This document shows positions 1 through 8,889 of a stretch of 35,196 bases of DNA, one piece after another (the stretch's first letter is position 1; every line of letters begins with the position of its first letter). The translations under genes and the position numbers were made by a program. Under the pieces are notes generated by a model, which was not told the DNA's origin, searched no databases, and worked only from the letters and a program-made list of their open reading frames with translations. The DNA comes from JAOUJD01 sp963841815 (lineage in GTDB: Bacteria > Pseudomonadota > Gammaproteobacteria > Burkholderiales > Burkholderiaceae_F): the NCBI GenBank assembly GCA_963841815.1, contig CAWJEE010000022.1:1-35196 (forward strand), in the 5' to 3' direction.

Positions 1-1389
1 CCTGGCTCTCGGGTTGCGCCAGCGCGATGTCGGCCACGCGGTCGGCGTGCAGGTCGAGCATGCGGAACTCGATCGTCTTGTCGACCAGGTTGTTCACGCG
101 CGTGATGAACAGCATCTTGAACAGCATGAACGCGAACAGCATGCCGACCGACAGCTCGTTCGCGAGCACCGCGTAGGCGCCCAGCCAGATCACGACGACG
201 TTCTCGAGCCCGAACACCAGCACGTTGCCGGCGCGCTGCAGCAGCGCGAGGTTCTGCACGCGCACGTCGGCGTTGGTCTGGTCGACCACGTGGTTCAGGT
301 ACGCCGACCGCCGCTCGCTTTCGCGCAGGTTCAGCTTGATGGCCATCATCCCGCGCAGCGTCTCGATGAAGTGCGTGGCCGCCTTCGCCTCGTGCACGAT
401 GCGCTCGTCCATCGCGCGCCGCTGCGGCCCGTACAGCATCACCCGCAGCGCGCCGTAGGCGAGCGCGGCGACGACGACGATGACGGTCAGCGTCGCGCTG
501 TACCAGAACATCACCGCGAGCGTGACGCAGCACCATCACGCCGTCCATCACCGTTTCGAGGAAGGTCAGCGTCAGGGTGCGCTGGATCGCGTCGACGCTG
601 CGGAAGCGCGACACGATGTCGCCGATGTGGCGCTTCTCGAACCAGGCGAGCGGCAGCCGCAGCAGCCGCGCGAACAGCGTGTCCAGCATGCTGCAGGTTG
701 AGCCGCGTGCTGATGTAGACGCCGAGCCACGACCGCAGCGCCGTGATGATGGCGATCATCACCGCCAGCAGCCCGAACCCGATGCCGAGCACCGCGAGCA
801 GGTCGCGGTCGCGGCCGACGACCACGCGGTCGACCACGAGCTGCAGGAAGAACGGCGACGCGATCGAGAGCACTTCCAGCACCAGCGACAGCAGCAGCAC
901 CTGCGTGACCGCGCCTTTCAGCCCGGTCGCCATGCGGACCAGCTGCCACGCGCTGATCTTCTCGCGCTCGTCGCGCTCGGCGAACCCGGCGGCCGGCGTC
1001 AGCTCCATCGCGACGCCCGTGTAGTGGTCCGACGCCTCCTTGAGGGTCAGCACGCGCCGGCCGCGCGCCGGGTCGTGCACCGTGATCCGGTCGCCGGCGA
1101 CCTTCGTCAGCACGACGAAGTGGTTCATGTCCCAGTGCAGGATCGCCGGCAGCTTCAGCTGCGACAGCGATTCGAGCGCGACCTTTACGCCGCGGGCCGC
1201 GAGGCCCATCGTCTCGGCGATCGTCGCGATGTGCTTCAGCGTCACGCCCTTCATCGACGGCGCCAGCCGCATCCGCATCGCCGCGAGGTCGGTGCGGAAG
1301 CCGTGGCAGCTCGCGACCATGGCGACGCAGGCGATGCCGCACTCAGGCGCCTCGCTCTGCAGGATCATCGGGACGCGTCTACCGAACAT
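1..1389 (-). CDS. Peptidase-containing ABC transporter (C39 family, bacteriocin/double-glycine leader exporter), partial
   Basis: Inner-membrane exporter that would cleave a double-glycine leader and pump the peptide out through a type I system. The N-terminal C39 peptidase is clear. It has catalytic Cys in PECGIAC (residues 14-20), His in HWDMNHFVVL and Asp in VHDPARG. Hydrophobic segments of the ABC membrane domain follow (VTQVLLLSLVLEVLSIA and LLAVLGIGFGLLAVMIAII). The frame breaks near 694 (extra C after the codons for NLQ) and near 530 (one extra base). Removing these restores continuous protein such as LLRLPLAWFEKRHIGDIVSR. About 450 residues are in the window; the ATPase domain lies beyond position 1. 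The gene sits 82 bases downstream of the HlyD adaptor on the same strand, as in CvaB/CvaA and RaxB/RaxA pairs. The start is uncertain: ATG at 1389 or 1368, neither with a good ribosome site. No double-glycine substrate is seen in the window. Confidence 0.85.
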
Positions 1390-1471
1390 GACGCGTCCCC
1401 GGAGCCGCGACCCGAGCGAGCGAAGCCCGCGGGCGATGCTGGGTCGAACGCGCCCAGGGCGCGCCGTTCGT

Positions 1472-2722
1472 TCAACTGAGTCTCCCTTTCAGCGCGAGTA
1501 TGGGTTCGAACACCCACTCCCACACCTTGCGCTTCTCCTGCAGGATGTCGGCGTTGACCGACATGCCAGGACGCAGCGCGAGCTTCTGGTCGCCCGACAC
1601 GATGTACTGGGCGTCGAGCCTGACGTCGACGCGATACACGGGCTCCTTCACGGTGACCTGCCCGACCTTCTCGCCGGCCGACCACACGGTCCGGCTGACC
1701 CGCTCGACCGTGCCGCGGTACTGGCCAAAGCGCTGGAACGGGAAGGCGTCGTAGCGCAGCACCACCTCCTGCCCCGGCTGCACGAAGCCGATCGCGCGGG
1801 TCGGCACCAGGAGCTGCGCGTGCAGGCCGCTGCCCTTCGGCACGACCATCGCGAGCGGCGCTTCGTTGGCCACGGCCTCGCCGCGGGTCGCGGCGACGTT
1901 CGTGAACACCCCCGCAACCGGGGCGCGGATCACGTTCTCGCGCTTGCCCTCTTCCTGAACGCTGCCCTGCTGCAGTTCGCTCACCTGCCGGCGGATCTGG
2001 TCGAGCTGCGTCTGGACCTTCATCTCGATCGTCGGCAGTTCCGCCTTCGCGGACGAAAGTTCGCGCTCGACTCCGGCGCGCTGCCGGCGGGCGGCCTCGA
2101 GCTTCACCTGCTGGTCGAGCACGTTGTTGCGGAACTCGATCAGCTTGCTCTCGGAGTAGAACTTGTCCTTGTAGAGCTCCTCGGCGCGCTGGAACTCGTT
2201 GCGCGACGAAGCCAGCCGGCTCTGCTGCGCCTTGATCTCGACGTCGAACTGCGCCAGTTCCCGCTGCAGGTCGTCGATCTTGCGGCGGAGGATCTCGGCC
2301 TGCTGGGCGCCGAGCAGGCGCGCCTGCTGCTGCTCGCGCTCCAGCACGGACATGCGCTCGGAGATCTCCCGCTGCACGAGTTCGCTGGAGGAGACGCCGG
2401 AGGCCGTGCCGCGCTCGAACGAAAGCCGGATCAGCGGCTGGCCGGCCTGGACCTCGTCGCCTTCCTTCGCGAGCAGTTCGGCGACTACCCCGGCCTCGGG
2501 CGCCAGCAGGCGCGCGGCGCCGGCGTCGAGCGCGAGGAACCCGTCGACCCGTTCGCGTCGGGCGTACTCGCCCCACACCGAAAATGCCACGAGTCCCAGC
2601 GCGAACGCCAGCGCCACCGCCGTGAAGATCCACAGCGGCACCGGACGCGCGAGCGAAACCTCGCCGAGCAGCTTCTCGCGCTGCGCGTCGATCGCTTCCT
2701 GGCGGAACAGCGGGTTGGCCAT
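1472..2722 (-). CDS. HlyD-family secretion adaptor (membrane fusion protein)
   Basis: Periplasmic adaptor linking the inner-membrane ABC exporter to an outer-membrane channel. The protein is 416 residues from the ATG at 2722 (MANPLFRQEAID). A longer frame to 2779 exists, but its extra 19 residues are Arg-rich and unlike the family. The order is a short cytoplasmic N-terminus, one membrane segment (about residues 27-50, PLWIFTAVALAFALGLVAF), a biotinyl-lipoyl-like half (LLAPEAGVVAELLAKEGDEV), a long Gln/Glu-rich coiled coil (about 100-250), the second lipoyl half (VIRAPVAGVFTNVAA) and a beta-barrel region. The closest recognisable family is CvaA/RaxA, which fits the C39 exporter immediately downstream. 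The frame is intact. Substrate unknown. Confidence 0.88.
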   Translation of the reverse strand: MANPLFRQEAIDAQREKLLGEVSLARPVPLWIFTAVALAFALGLVAFSVWGEYARRERVDGFLALDAGAARLLAPEAGVVAELLAKEGDEVQAGQPLIRLSFERGTASGVSSSELVQREISERMSVLEREQQQARLLGAQQAEILRRKIDDLQRELAQFDVEIKAQQSRLASSRNEFQRAEELYKDKFYSESKLIEFRNNVLDQQVKLEAARRQRAGVERELSSAKAELPTIEMKVQTQLDQIRRQVSELQQGSVQEEGKRENVIRAPVAGVFTNVAATRGEAVANEAPLAMVVPKGSGLHAQLLVPTRAIGFVQPGQEVVLRYDAFPFQRFGQYRGTVERVSRTVWSAGEKVGQVTVKEPVYRVDVRLDAQYIVSGDQKLALRPGMSVNADILQEKRKVWEWVFEPILALKGRLS

Positions 2723-2891
2723 TGCGGTGCGGATTATGGCGGGCCCGCGCCGCGAAGGCGCGCGCCGTACCCATTTCACGGCGCAATTGCGCCGCCGGCG
2801 TGGCGTTATATCGACATTACGAAACGGTCTCTGCGCAGCCGCGGACGGCTCCTAACCTGCGGCCTCGAACGAAAACGAATGCGAGACCGCC

Positions 2892-3248
2892 ATGCGCCAC
2901 ACCGCACGAATCCTGATCGCCGCACTGCTCGGCGTCGCGACCACCTCGGCCCTTGCCGGCGACGAAGCCGCCGCCGCGTGGCAGGCTGCACAGCGCGCCA
3001 CGGCGGCGCAGCAGGCGCTCAGCGAGAGGTACACCGCCATCTGGTCGACGCTCGACGCGGCCCAGAAGTCCCGCTTCGCAGTGCAGGAGCGCGCGTGGCT
3101 GAACGAGGGGCGGCAGCAGGAGCAGCAGGCGTGCGTCGCCCGCGCCGGCGCGCGGACCGAACTCGTCACGCGGACCTGCGAAGCGGATGTCATCGAGCGC
3201 CGCCTCGGCGGGCTGGCCGCCCCGCAGCGCATCGCGTCGTCCCGCTAG
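2892..3248 (+). CDS. Small exported protein with DUF1311 (LprI-like) domain
   Basis: 118 residues with a typical Sec signal peptide (MRHTARILIAALLGVATTS, cut after ALA). The mature part matches the DUF1311 pattern: a Tyr/Leu/Gln-rich helix, LDAAQKSRFAVQERAWL, then a Cys about ten residues further on (QQACVAR) and a second Cys (TRTCEAD). DUF1311 proteins are periplasmic or surface proteins related to the LprI lysozyme inhibitor of mycobacteria, but most members have no known role. It is transcribed away from the HlyD adaptor gene (169-base gap) and converges on the peroxiredoxin-like gene with a 19-base gap. No strong ribosome site is seen. Only the family assignment is supported. Confidence 0.65.
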   Translation: MRHTARILIAALLGVATTSALAGDEAAAAWQAAQRATAAQQALSERYTAIWSTLDAAQKSRFAVQERAWLNEGRQQEQQACVARAGARTELVTRTCEADVIERRLGGLAAPQRIASSR

Positions 3249-3267
3249 CCGACGTTGGTCGCGTGGC

Positions 3268-3834
3268 TCAGGCCGGTGCTGCCGCCGCCTTCCACTTGAT
3301 CGAGCAGCCGATGCTCGGCGTCTGCCGATCCGGCACGGGCCGGCCCAGCGCCACCTGCTTCATCGCCTCGAAGAGCTCGCGCTGCGCGCCCGGCGGCGCG
3401 GGCTGCCGGCCCGACGCATCGAGCCGGCCGTGGTACTGCAGCCGCAGGTCGCGGTCGTAGCCGTAGAAGTCCGGCGTGCACACCGCGCCGTACGCGCGCG
3501 CCACCGACTGGTCCGCGTCGTGCAGGTACGGAAACGGCAGCTGCTTCGCGTGCCACAGGCGCTGCATCGCCTCGAAGGAGTCTTCGGGATACGCGACGGC
3601 GTCGTTGCTGCTGATCGCCACCACGCCGACGCCGAGCGCCTGAAGCTCCCGCGCGTCGCGGACGATGCGGTCGAGCACCGCCTGCACGTACGGGCAGTGG
3701 TTGCAGATGAACATCACCAGCAGCCCGTTGGCGCCGAGCGCGTCGTCGCGCGACCAGGTCTGGCCGCACGCCCCTGACAACGCGAAATCCGGCGCGTAGC
3801 TCCCGAGTTCCGCTTCGATCGCTTCGGTGGCCAT
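3268..3834 (-). CDS. Peroxiredoxin-like thioredoxin-fold protein with CNHC motif, last gene of the cbb operon
   Basis: 188-residue cytoplasmic protein (no signal peptide) of the AhpC/TSA-like thioredoxin-fold group that carries CxxC in place of a single peroxidatic Cys. The motif is in VMFICNHCPYVQAVLDRIV, with a cis-Pro candidate in VCTPDFYGYD and ending QTPSIGCSIKWK. The start ATG (3834-3832) shares its A with the TGA stop of cbbP (TGATG). Translation is therefore probably coupled to phosphoribulokinase. The longer open frame reaching 4359 is only a shadow through cbbP. This family is often described as a redoxin of unknown substrate. Its place at the end of a CO2-fixation operon suggests a redox or peroxide-protection role for Calvin enzymes, which is inference. 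Confidence 0.8.
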   Translation of the reverse strand: MATEAIEAELGSYAPDFALSGACGQTWSRDDALGANGLLVMFICNHCPYVQAVLDRIVRDARELQALGVGVVAISSNDAVAYPEDSFEAMQRLWHAKQLPFPYLHDADQSVARAYGAVCTPDFYGYDRDLRLQYHGRLDASGRQPAPPGAQRELFEAMKQVALGRPVPDRQTPSIGCSIKWKAAAAPA

Positions 3835-4709
3835 CAATGGCTCCGCTTCTTCAGGTCCATCAGCCTCAGGATCATCGGCGTGAAGATCAGCTGCATCGCC
3901 AGGCCCATCTTGCCGCCGGGGCAGATGATCGTGTTCGGCCGCGTCAGCCACGAGTCGTGCAGCACCGACAGCAGGTAGGGCAGGTCGATGCCCTTCGGAT
4001 TGGCGAAGCGGATGATCACCATGCTCTCGTCCGCGCTCGGGATGTCGCGCGCGATGAACGGGTTCGACGTGTCCACCGTCGGCACGCGCTGGAAGTTCAC
4101 GTGGGTGGCGCCGAACTGCGGCACGATGTGGTTCACGTAGTCCGGCATCCGCCGCAGGATCGTGTCGACCACCGCCTCCTGCGAGTAGCCGCGCATCTTC
4201 TTGTCGCGGTGCAGCTTCTGCATCCACTCCAGGTTGATGACCGGCACCACGCCGACCAGCAGGTCGACGTGGCGCGCGACGTTGATCTTCTCGTCCACGT
4301 AGGCGCCGTGCAGACCTTCGTAGAACATCAGGTCCGAGCCCGGCTCGATGTCCTTCCATTCCGTGAAGTGCCCGGGCTCGGCGCCGTGCTCGGCCGCCTC
4401 GCCCGCATCGTGGATGTACTTGCGCACGCGCCCGGCGCCGCTCTCGCCGTAGCCCTTGAACAGCGCCTCGAGTTCCTCGAGCAGGTTGGAGTACGGCCCG
4501 AAGTGCGAGTAGTGCTTGTTGCCGCTCGCCTCCGCGTCCTTCATGCGGGCGCGCATTTCGTGGCGGTTGTAGCGATGGAACGAGTCGCCCTCGACGACCT
4601 GCGCCTTGATGCCTTCGCGCCGGAAGATGTGCTGGAAACTCTGCATCACGGTGCTGGTGCCGGCGCCGGACGATCCGGTCACGGCGATGATCGGGTGCTT
4701 CCTGGACAA
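3834..4709 (-). CDS. cbbP: Phosphoribulokinase, class I
   Basis: Phosphorylates ribulose 5-phosphate with ATP to give the RuBisCO substrate. The 291 residues are the usual length for proteobacterial class I enzymes. The P-loop is GSSGAGTST (12-20). Positions known from the Rhodobacter sphaeroides enzyme fall at the same numbers here: D42, H45, R49 (GDSFHRYNR), E131 (FYEGLHG), K165, R168 and D169 (QKLHRDKK). The start is TTG at 4709, chosen because no ATG or GTG precedes the conserved N-terminus (SRKHPIIAVTG) and a good ribosome site AGGGAG lies seven bases upstream. It follows cbbF after 56 bases and overlaps the redoxin gene by one base. Family members of this class are usually controlled by NADH and AMP rather than by thioredoxin. 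The frame is intact. Confidence 0.97.
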   Translation of the reverse strand: MSRKHPIIAVTGSSGAGTSTVMQSFQHIFRREGIKAQVVEGDSFHRYNRHEMRARMKDAEASGNKHYSHFGPYSNLLEELEALFKGYGESGAGRVRKYIHDAGEAAEHGAEPGHFTEWKDIEPGSDLMFYEGLHGAYVDEKINVARHVDLLVGVVPVINLEWMQKLHRDKKMRGYSQEAVVDTILRRMPDYVNHIVPQFGATHVNFQRVPTVDTSNPFIARDIPSADESMVIIRFANPKGIDLPYLLSVLHDSWLTRPNTIICPGGKMGLAMQLIFTPMILRLMDLKKRSH

Positions 4710-4765
4710 AGGAGTTCTCCCTCGATGTTCGTTGTTCTGCGGCGCGGTCGGGTCAGGTCAGCACG

Positions 4766-5903
4766 TCATGTAAGAGCTTCAGGCCGGTACAGCGACCGCT
4801 CGTTGAAGAGCGGCGAGACGTACGGCTGGTCGGTGCCGTCGTCGTACTCGCGGTGGTAGCGCTCGATGCGGTCGACCTCGTTCTTCGACCCGAACACGAG
4901 GCCGATGCGCTGGTGCAGCTTCTCCGGCTGCACTTCCAGCACCGACGACCGGCCCGTGCTCGCGCGCCCGCCCGCCTGCTCCATCACGAAGCCGATGGGA
5001 TTCGCTTCGTACAGCAGGCGCAGCCGGCCCGGCTTGCGTCACGTCCTTGGTGTCACGCGGGTACATGAAGACGCCGCCGCGCATCAGGATCCGGTGCGCC
5101 TCGGCCACCATGCTGGCGATCCAGCGGGTGTTGAAGTCCTTGCCGCGCGGCCCGGTCTTGCCGGCCAGGCACTCGTCGACATAGCGCTTGATCGGCGATT
5201 CCCAGAAGCGGCTGTTGCTGCTGTTGATCGCGAACTCCTGCGTGTCGGACCGGCACCTGGATGTCCGGATGTGTCAGCTTGAACTCGCCCAGGTTCGGGT
5301 CGAGCGTGAAGCCGACGACGCCGCTGCCGACGGTCAGGACCAGCATCGTCGCCGGCCCGTAGATCGCGTAGCCCGCGGCCACCTGCGTGACGCCGGGCTG
5401 CAGGAAGTCGGCTTCGGTCACGTCGCGCCCCGAATCGACGGCGGACTGCGGCGCGCGCAGGATCGAGAAGATGCTGCCGACCGAGACGTTGACGTCGATG
5501 TTGCTCGAACCGTCGAGCGGATCGAACACCAGCAGGTACTTGCCGCGCTTGCACGTGGCCGGGATCTGGTACGGATCGTCCATCTCCTCCGACCCCATGC
5601 CGGCCAGGTGCCCGACCACTCGGTGGTGCGGATGAAGATCTCGTTGCTGACCACGTCGAGCGGCTTCTGCACTTCGCCCTGCACGTTCACGGGCAAGTGA
5701 GCCTGCGCGTGAGAGTGCGCGGCCGCCACGAGCTCGCGGCTCATCGGATCGCCGAGCTGGCCGAAGGCGACCGCGCGCGCGATCGCCTTGGCCGCGAGGG
5801 CGACGTCGAGGATCAGCGCGTTCAGGGCGCCACTGGCCTGCGGGAAGCGCTGGCGCTGCTCGATCAGGTACTGGGTCAGGGTACGGCGGTTGGACAACGG
5901 CAT
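4766..5903 (-). CDS. cbbF: Fructose-1,6-bisphosphatase, class I (frame broken three times)
   Basis: Removes the 1-phosphate of fructose 1,6-bisphosphate (often also sedoheptulose 1,7-bisphosphate) in the Calvin cycle. Starts at ATG 5903 (MPLSNRRTLTQYLIEQ). The metal and substrate motif FDPLDGSSNIDVNVSVGS is unmistakable, followed by GVVGFTLDPNLGEF, RFWESPIKRY and GGVFMYPRDTKD, and the C-terminal half RIGLVFGSKNEVDRIERY. Three frame breaks split it: near 5618 (one C apparently lost, EWSGHLAGM), near 5252 (one extra base, QVPSDTQEF) and near 5038 (one extra C, DVTKPGRL). The joined protein is about 378 residues, within family length. All key motifs survive, so sequence error is more likely than decay. 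It lies 16 bases after cbbX. Confidence 0.93.
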
Positions 5904-5919
5904 CGGAGTTCCCGGAAGG

Positions 5920-6863
5920 TCAGGCGGCAGACTGGAACACCCGGCTGGCGAGGATGTCCTCGGGCACGAGGGTGGTGAGGTCGGATTCGGTCAGCGCGCG
6001 GTCGCGCACGGCGAACAGGCGCGACGCGGCGCGCAGCCGCGCGCGGTCGAGCGCGTTGCGCACGCTGCGCGCGTTGGCGAAGTGCGGCTGCTGCATGCGG
6101 CGTGCGATGTACTGCTCGAAGGCCTCGCGCGCGCCCGGCCCGAAGTGATAGTGCTGTCCGCCGAGCATGCGGTCGGCAATCTGCATCAGCTCGCCCTCGC
6201 CGTAATCCGGGAAGTCGATGTGGTGCGCGATGCGCGAGCTCATGCCCGGGTTGGACTTGAAGAACGTGTCCATCCGGTCCTTGTAGCCGGCGAGGATCAC
6301 GACGAGGTCGTCGCGGTGGTTCTCCATCACCTGCAGCAGGATCTCGATCGCCTCCTGGCCATAGTCGCGCTCGTTCTCCGGGCGGTACAGGTAGTACGCC
6401 TCGTCGATGAAGAGCACGCCTCCCATCGCCCGCTTCAGCACGTCCTTGGTCTTGGGCGCCGTGTGGCCGATGTACTGCCCGACGAGGTCGTCGCGCGTGA
6501 CGCTGACCACGTGACCCTTGCGCACGTAGCCCAGCCGGTGAAGGATCTGCGCCATCTTCAGCGCCACCGTCGTCTTGCCCGTGCCCGGGTTGCCCGTGAA
6601 GCACATGTGCAGCGACGGCGCGGCGGCCTCGAGGCCCAGCTGGCCGCGCGCCTTCGACACGACGAGGAACGCCGCGATGTCCTGGATGCGCTTCTTCACC
6701 GGCGCGAGCCCGACCAGGTCGCGGTCGAGCTCCTCCAGCACCTCGAGCACGTGCGTGTCGCGCAGGATGGCCTGCAGGTCGACGGTGGGTGCGGCCGCGG
6801 CGTTCTGGGCTACCTTCTCGCGTCGCTTGAGGGAATGGAGCTTGGGGCGGCCCGGCGCCTCAT
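5920..6863 (-). CDS. cbbX: Red-type RuBisCO activase CbbX (AAA+ ATPase)
   Basis: Hexameric AAA+ remodelling enzyme that pulls on the RuBisCO large subunit to release inhibitory sugar phosphates; it accompanies red-type form I enzymes. Walker A is GNPGTGKTTVA, Walker B is GGVLFIDEAYYLYR, and the conserved loop is SVTRDDLVGQYIGHTAPKTK. Further conserved stretches are NPGMSSRIAHHIDFPDY and MQQPHFANARSVRNALDRAR. The body from APTVDLQAIL to the stop at 5920 is intact (about 300 residues). The N-terminus is not. No ATG, GTG or TTG lies in frame between the cbbS stop and that point. The only nearby ATG (6863, six bases after the cbbS stop codon) is in another frame and meets a TAG after 17 codons. 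An indel between 6863 and about 6810 is likely, so the stated start is provisional. Confidence 0.93.
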
Positions 6864-6866
6864 CCG

Positions 6867-7286
6867 CTACTCGTAGCGCGAGCCGGCCGGTCGCATCGCG
6901 GCATAGCCCTGCGTCGTGTAACGCACCATGCGGCCCGCGGCTTCCTGCCGCTGCAGGCCGAAGCCCGGCTCTTCCGGCGGGCGATTGACGATGAACGACA
7001 TGCACATCGACTCGACGCCGCGCGTGTTGTCGAAGGCGTTGACCTTGATGTAGTGGTTCGGGAAGGCCTTGCGGCAGGCGTTCACCTCGAATAGCACCGC
7101 CGCGCCGTCCTTCACGGTGAACATCGGCAGGCCCCACATCTCCCAGTAGACGTTGCGGGGGTGCGGGTCGTCGGTGTACTCGACCGACAGCGCCCAGCCG
7201 CGGCCGAGGGCGTAGTCGACCTGCGCGCGGATCTCGTCGTCGGTCAGGTCGGGCAGGAACGAAAAGGTGCCTTGCGTGATTCTCAT
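6867..7286 (-). CDS. cbbS: RuBisCO small subunit, red-type (form IC)
   Basis: Small subunit of the L8S8 CO2-fixing enzyme, 139 residues. The opening MRITQGTFSFLPDLTDDEI and the middle YWEMWGLPMF are typical of the family. The length beyond about 120 residues fits the C-terminal extension of red-type small subunits (here ending near GYAAMRPAGSRYE). ATG at 7286 has a strong ribosome site (AGGAG) and lies 14 bases after the cbbL stop. The Cys-containing stretch FEVNACRKAFPNHYIKVNAF is also conserved. The frame is intact. It belongs to the cbbLSXFP operon. Confidence 0.97.
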   Translation of the reverse strand: MRITQGTFSFLPDLTDDEIRAQVDYALGRGWALSVEYTDDPHPRNVYWEMWGLPMFTVKDGAAVLFEVNACRKAFPNHYIKVNAFDNTRGVESMCMSFIVNRPPEEPGFGLQRQEAAGRMVRYTTQGYAAMRPAGSRYE

Positions 7287-7300
7287 GGAAGTTCTCCTGC

Positions 7301-8782
7301 TCAGCTGGCCGTCGCGGTGACCGCGAAGTCCGGCGTGTCGGTCGAGGTGTAGTTGAAGCTGACGTCCTTCCAGGTATCGAGCGCCTGCGCCAGCGGCTTG
7401 CACCACCTGGCGGCGGCGGCGAGGACGTCCGGCCCTTCGTTGGCGATGTCGCGGCCTTCGTTGCGCGCCTTGACCATCGCTTCGAGCGCGACGCGGTTGG
7501 CGATCGCGCCCGCCTGGATGCCGGCCGGGTGGCCGATCGTGCCGCCGCCGAACTGCAGCACCACGTCGTCGCCGAACAGCGTCAGCAGCTGGTGCATCTG
7601 GCCGGCGTGGATGCCGCCCGAGGCGACCGGCATCACCTTGCGCAGGTCGACCCAGTCCTGGTCGAAGAACAGGCCGCGCGAGAGGTCGGTCTTCGTGTAC
7701 GTGTCGCGGCACACGTTGTAGTAGCCCTGCACGGTCATCGGGTCGCCTTCCAGCTTGCCCACCGCCGTGCCCGCGTGCAGGTGATCGACACCCGCCAGCC
7801 GCAGCCACTTGGCGATCACGCGGAAGCTGACGCCGTGGTTCTTCTGCCGCGTGTACGTGCCGTGCCCCGCGCGGTGCATGTGCAGGATCATGTCGTTCTT
7901 CCGGCACCAGTTCGACATCGACTGGATCGCGCTCCAGCCGATCACGAGGTCGATCATCAGGATGTTCGAGCCCATTTCCTTCGCGAACTCGGCGCGCTCG
8001 TACATGTCTTCCATCGTCGCGGCGGTGACGTTCAGGTAGTGGCCCTTGATCTCGCCGCTCCCCGCCTGCGCCTTGTTGACGGCTTCCATGCAGAACAGGA
8101 AGCGGTCGCGCCAGTGCATGAAGGGCTGCGAGTTGATGTTCTCGTCGTCCTTCGTGAAATCGAGGCCGCCGGTCAGCGCCTCGTAGACGACGCGGCCGTA
8201 GTTCTTGCCCGACAGGCCGAGCTTCGGCTTCATGGTCGCGCCGAGCAGCGGGCGGCCGTACTTGTCGAGGCGCTCGCGCTCGACGATGATCCCGGTCGGC
8301 GGGCCCTTGAAGGTCTTCACGTACGCGGCCGGGATGCGAATGTCCTCGAGCCGCGCCGCCTTCAGCGGCTTGAAGCTGAAGACATTGCCGATCAGGCTCG
8401 CCGTCATGTTGGCGATCGAGCCCTCTTCGAACAGGATGATGTCGTAGGCGATGTAGGCGAAGTACTGCGCCTCGTTGCCGGTGCCGGCGCCGGTGCCCGG
8501 CACGGCGTCGACGCGGTAGGCCTTGGCCTGGTACGACTCGTGCGCCGTCAGCAGGTCGGTCCAGACCACCGTCCAGGTGGCGGTCGACGACTCGCCGGCC
8601 ACCGCAGACGCCGCTTCGTCCGGATCGACGCCTTCCTGCGGCGTGATCCGGAACACGCAGATCACGTCCGTGTCCTTCGGCTCGTAGTCGGGCCGCCAGT
8701 AGCCCATCTGCTTGTACTTCAGGACGCCACCCTTGTAGCGCTCCTTGGTGTCTCGGATCATTCCCTCGACCGGTTTGTTCAT
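7301..8782 (-). CDS. cbbL: RuBisCO large subunit, red-type form I (IC)
   Basis: Catalytic subunit that fixes CO2 onto ribulose 1,5-bisphosphate, 493 residues. The active-site lysines are in GATMKPKLGLS (K185, K187). The carbamylated lysine is K211 in GGLDFTKDDENINSQP. The catalytic His region is HMHRAGHGTYTRQKNHG and the loop-6 lysine is in HAGTAVGKLEGDP. The N-terminal style (MNKPVEGMIRDTKERYKGG) and the neighbouring cbbX place it in the red-type form IC group rather than the green-type or form II groups. Start ATG 8782 has an excellent ribosome site (AGGGGAG). A longer in-frame start at 8839 would run through the promoter and is rejected. First gene of the operon, divergent from cbbR. The frame is intact. 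Confidence 0.98.
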   Translation of the reverse strand: MNKPVEGMIRDTKERYKGGVLKYKQMGYWRPDYEPKDTDVICVFRITPQEGVDPDEAASAVAGESSTATWTVVWTDLLTAHESYQAKAYRVDAVPGTGAGTGNEAQYFAYIAYDIILFEEGSIANMTASLIGNVFSFKPLKAARLEDIRIPAAYVKTFKGPPTGIIVERERLDKYGRPLLGATMKPKLGLSGKNYGRVVYEALTGGLDFTKDDENINSQPFMHWRDRFLFCMEAVNKAQAGSGEIKGHYLNVTAATMEDMYERAEFAKEMGSNILMIDLVIGWSAIQSMSNWCRKNDMILHMHRAGHGTYTRQKNHGVSFRVIAKWLRLAGVDHLHAGTAVGKLEGDPMTVQGYYNVCRDTYTKTDLSRGLFFDQDWVDLRKVMPVASGGIHAGQMHQLLTLFGDDVVLQFGGGTIGHPAGIQAGAIANRVALEAMVKARNEGRDIANEGPDVLAAAARWCKPLAQALDTWKDVSFNYTSTDTPDFAVTATAS

Positions 8783-8857
8783 CGCCAGATCTCCCCTTGC
8801 AGCGTCCTGTTGCAGCGCACCGCGCGCGTTGGACGGCACTCTAGGGACCCAAACATA

Positions 8858-8880
8858 TAAGGTACAGTCACGTTTTCTGA
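8858..8880. promoter_or_regulatory. Probable CbbR operator, three phased TNA motifs
   Basis: In the 119-base gap between cbbL and cbbR the sequence reads TAA-N7-TCA-N7-TGA, with the triplets at 8858, 8868 and 8878. They are exactly ten bases apart, on one face of the helix. CbbR sites in other autotrophs follow TNA-N7-TNA. On the minus strand the same AT-rich segment (TATATG, about 8853-8858) could be the -10 of the cbbL promoter, with no good -35, as expected for an activator-dependent promoter. The match is seen; binding is inferred. Confidence 0.65.
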
Positions 8881-8889
8881 CCTCTCAGT

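Noticed and set aside
4766..5903. cbbF as a decayed pseudogene
   Set aside because: All catalytic motifs are intact, the three breaks are single bases, and the flanking operon genes are healthy, matching the window-wide indel pattern.
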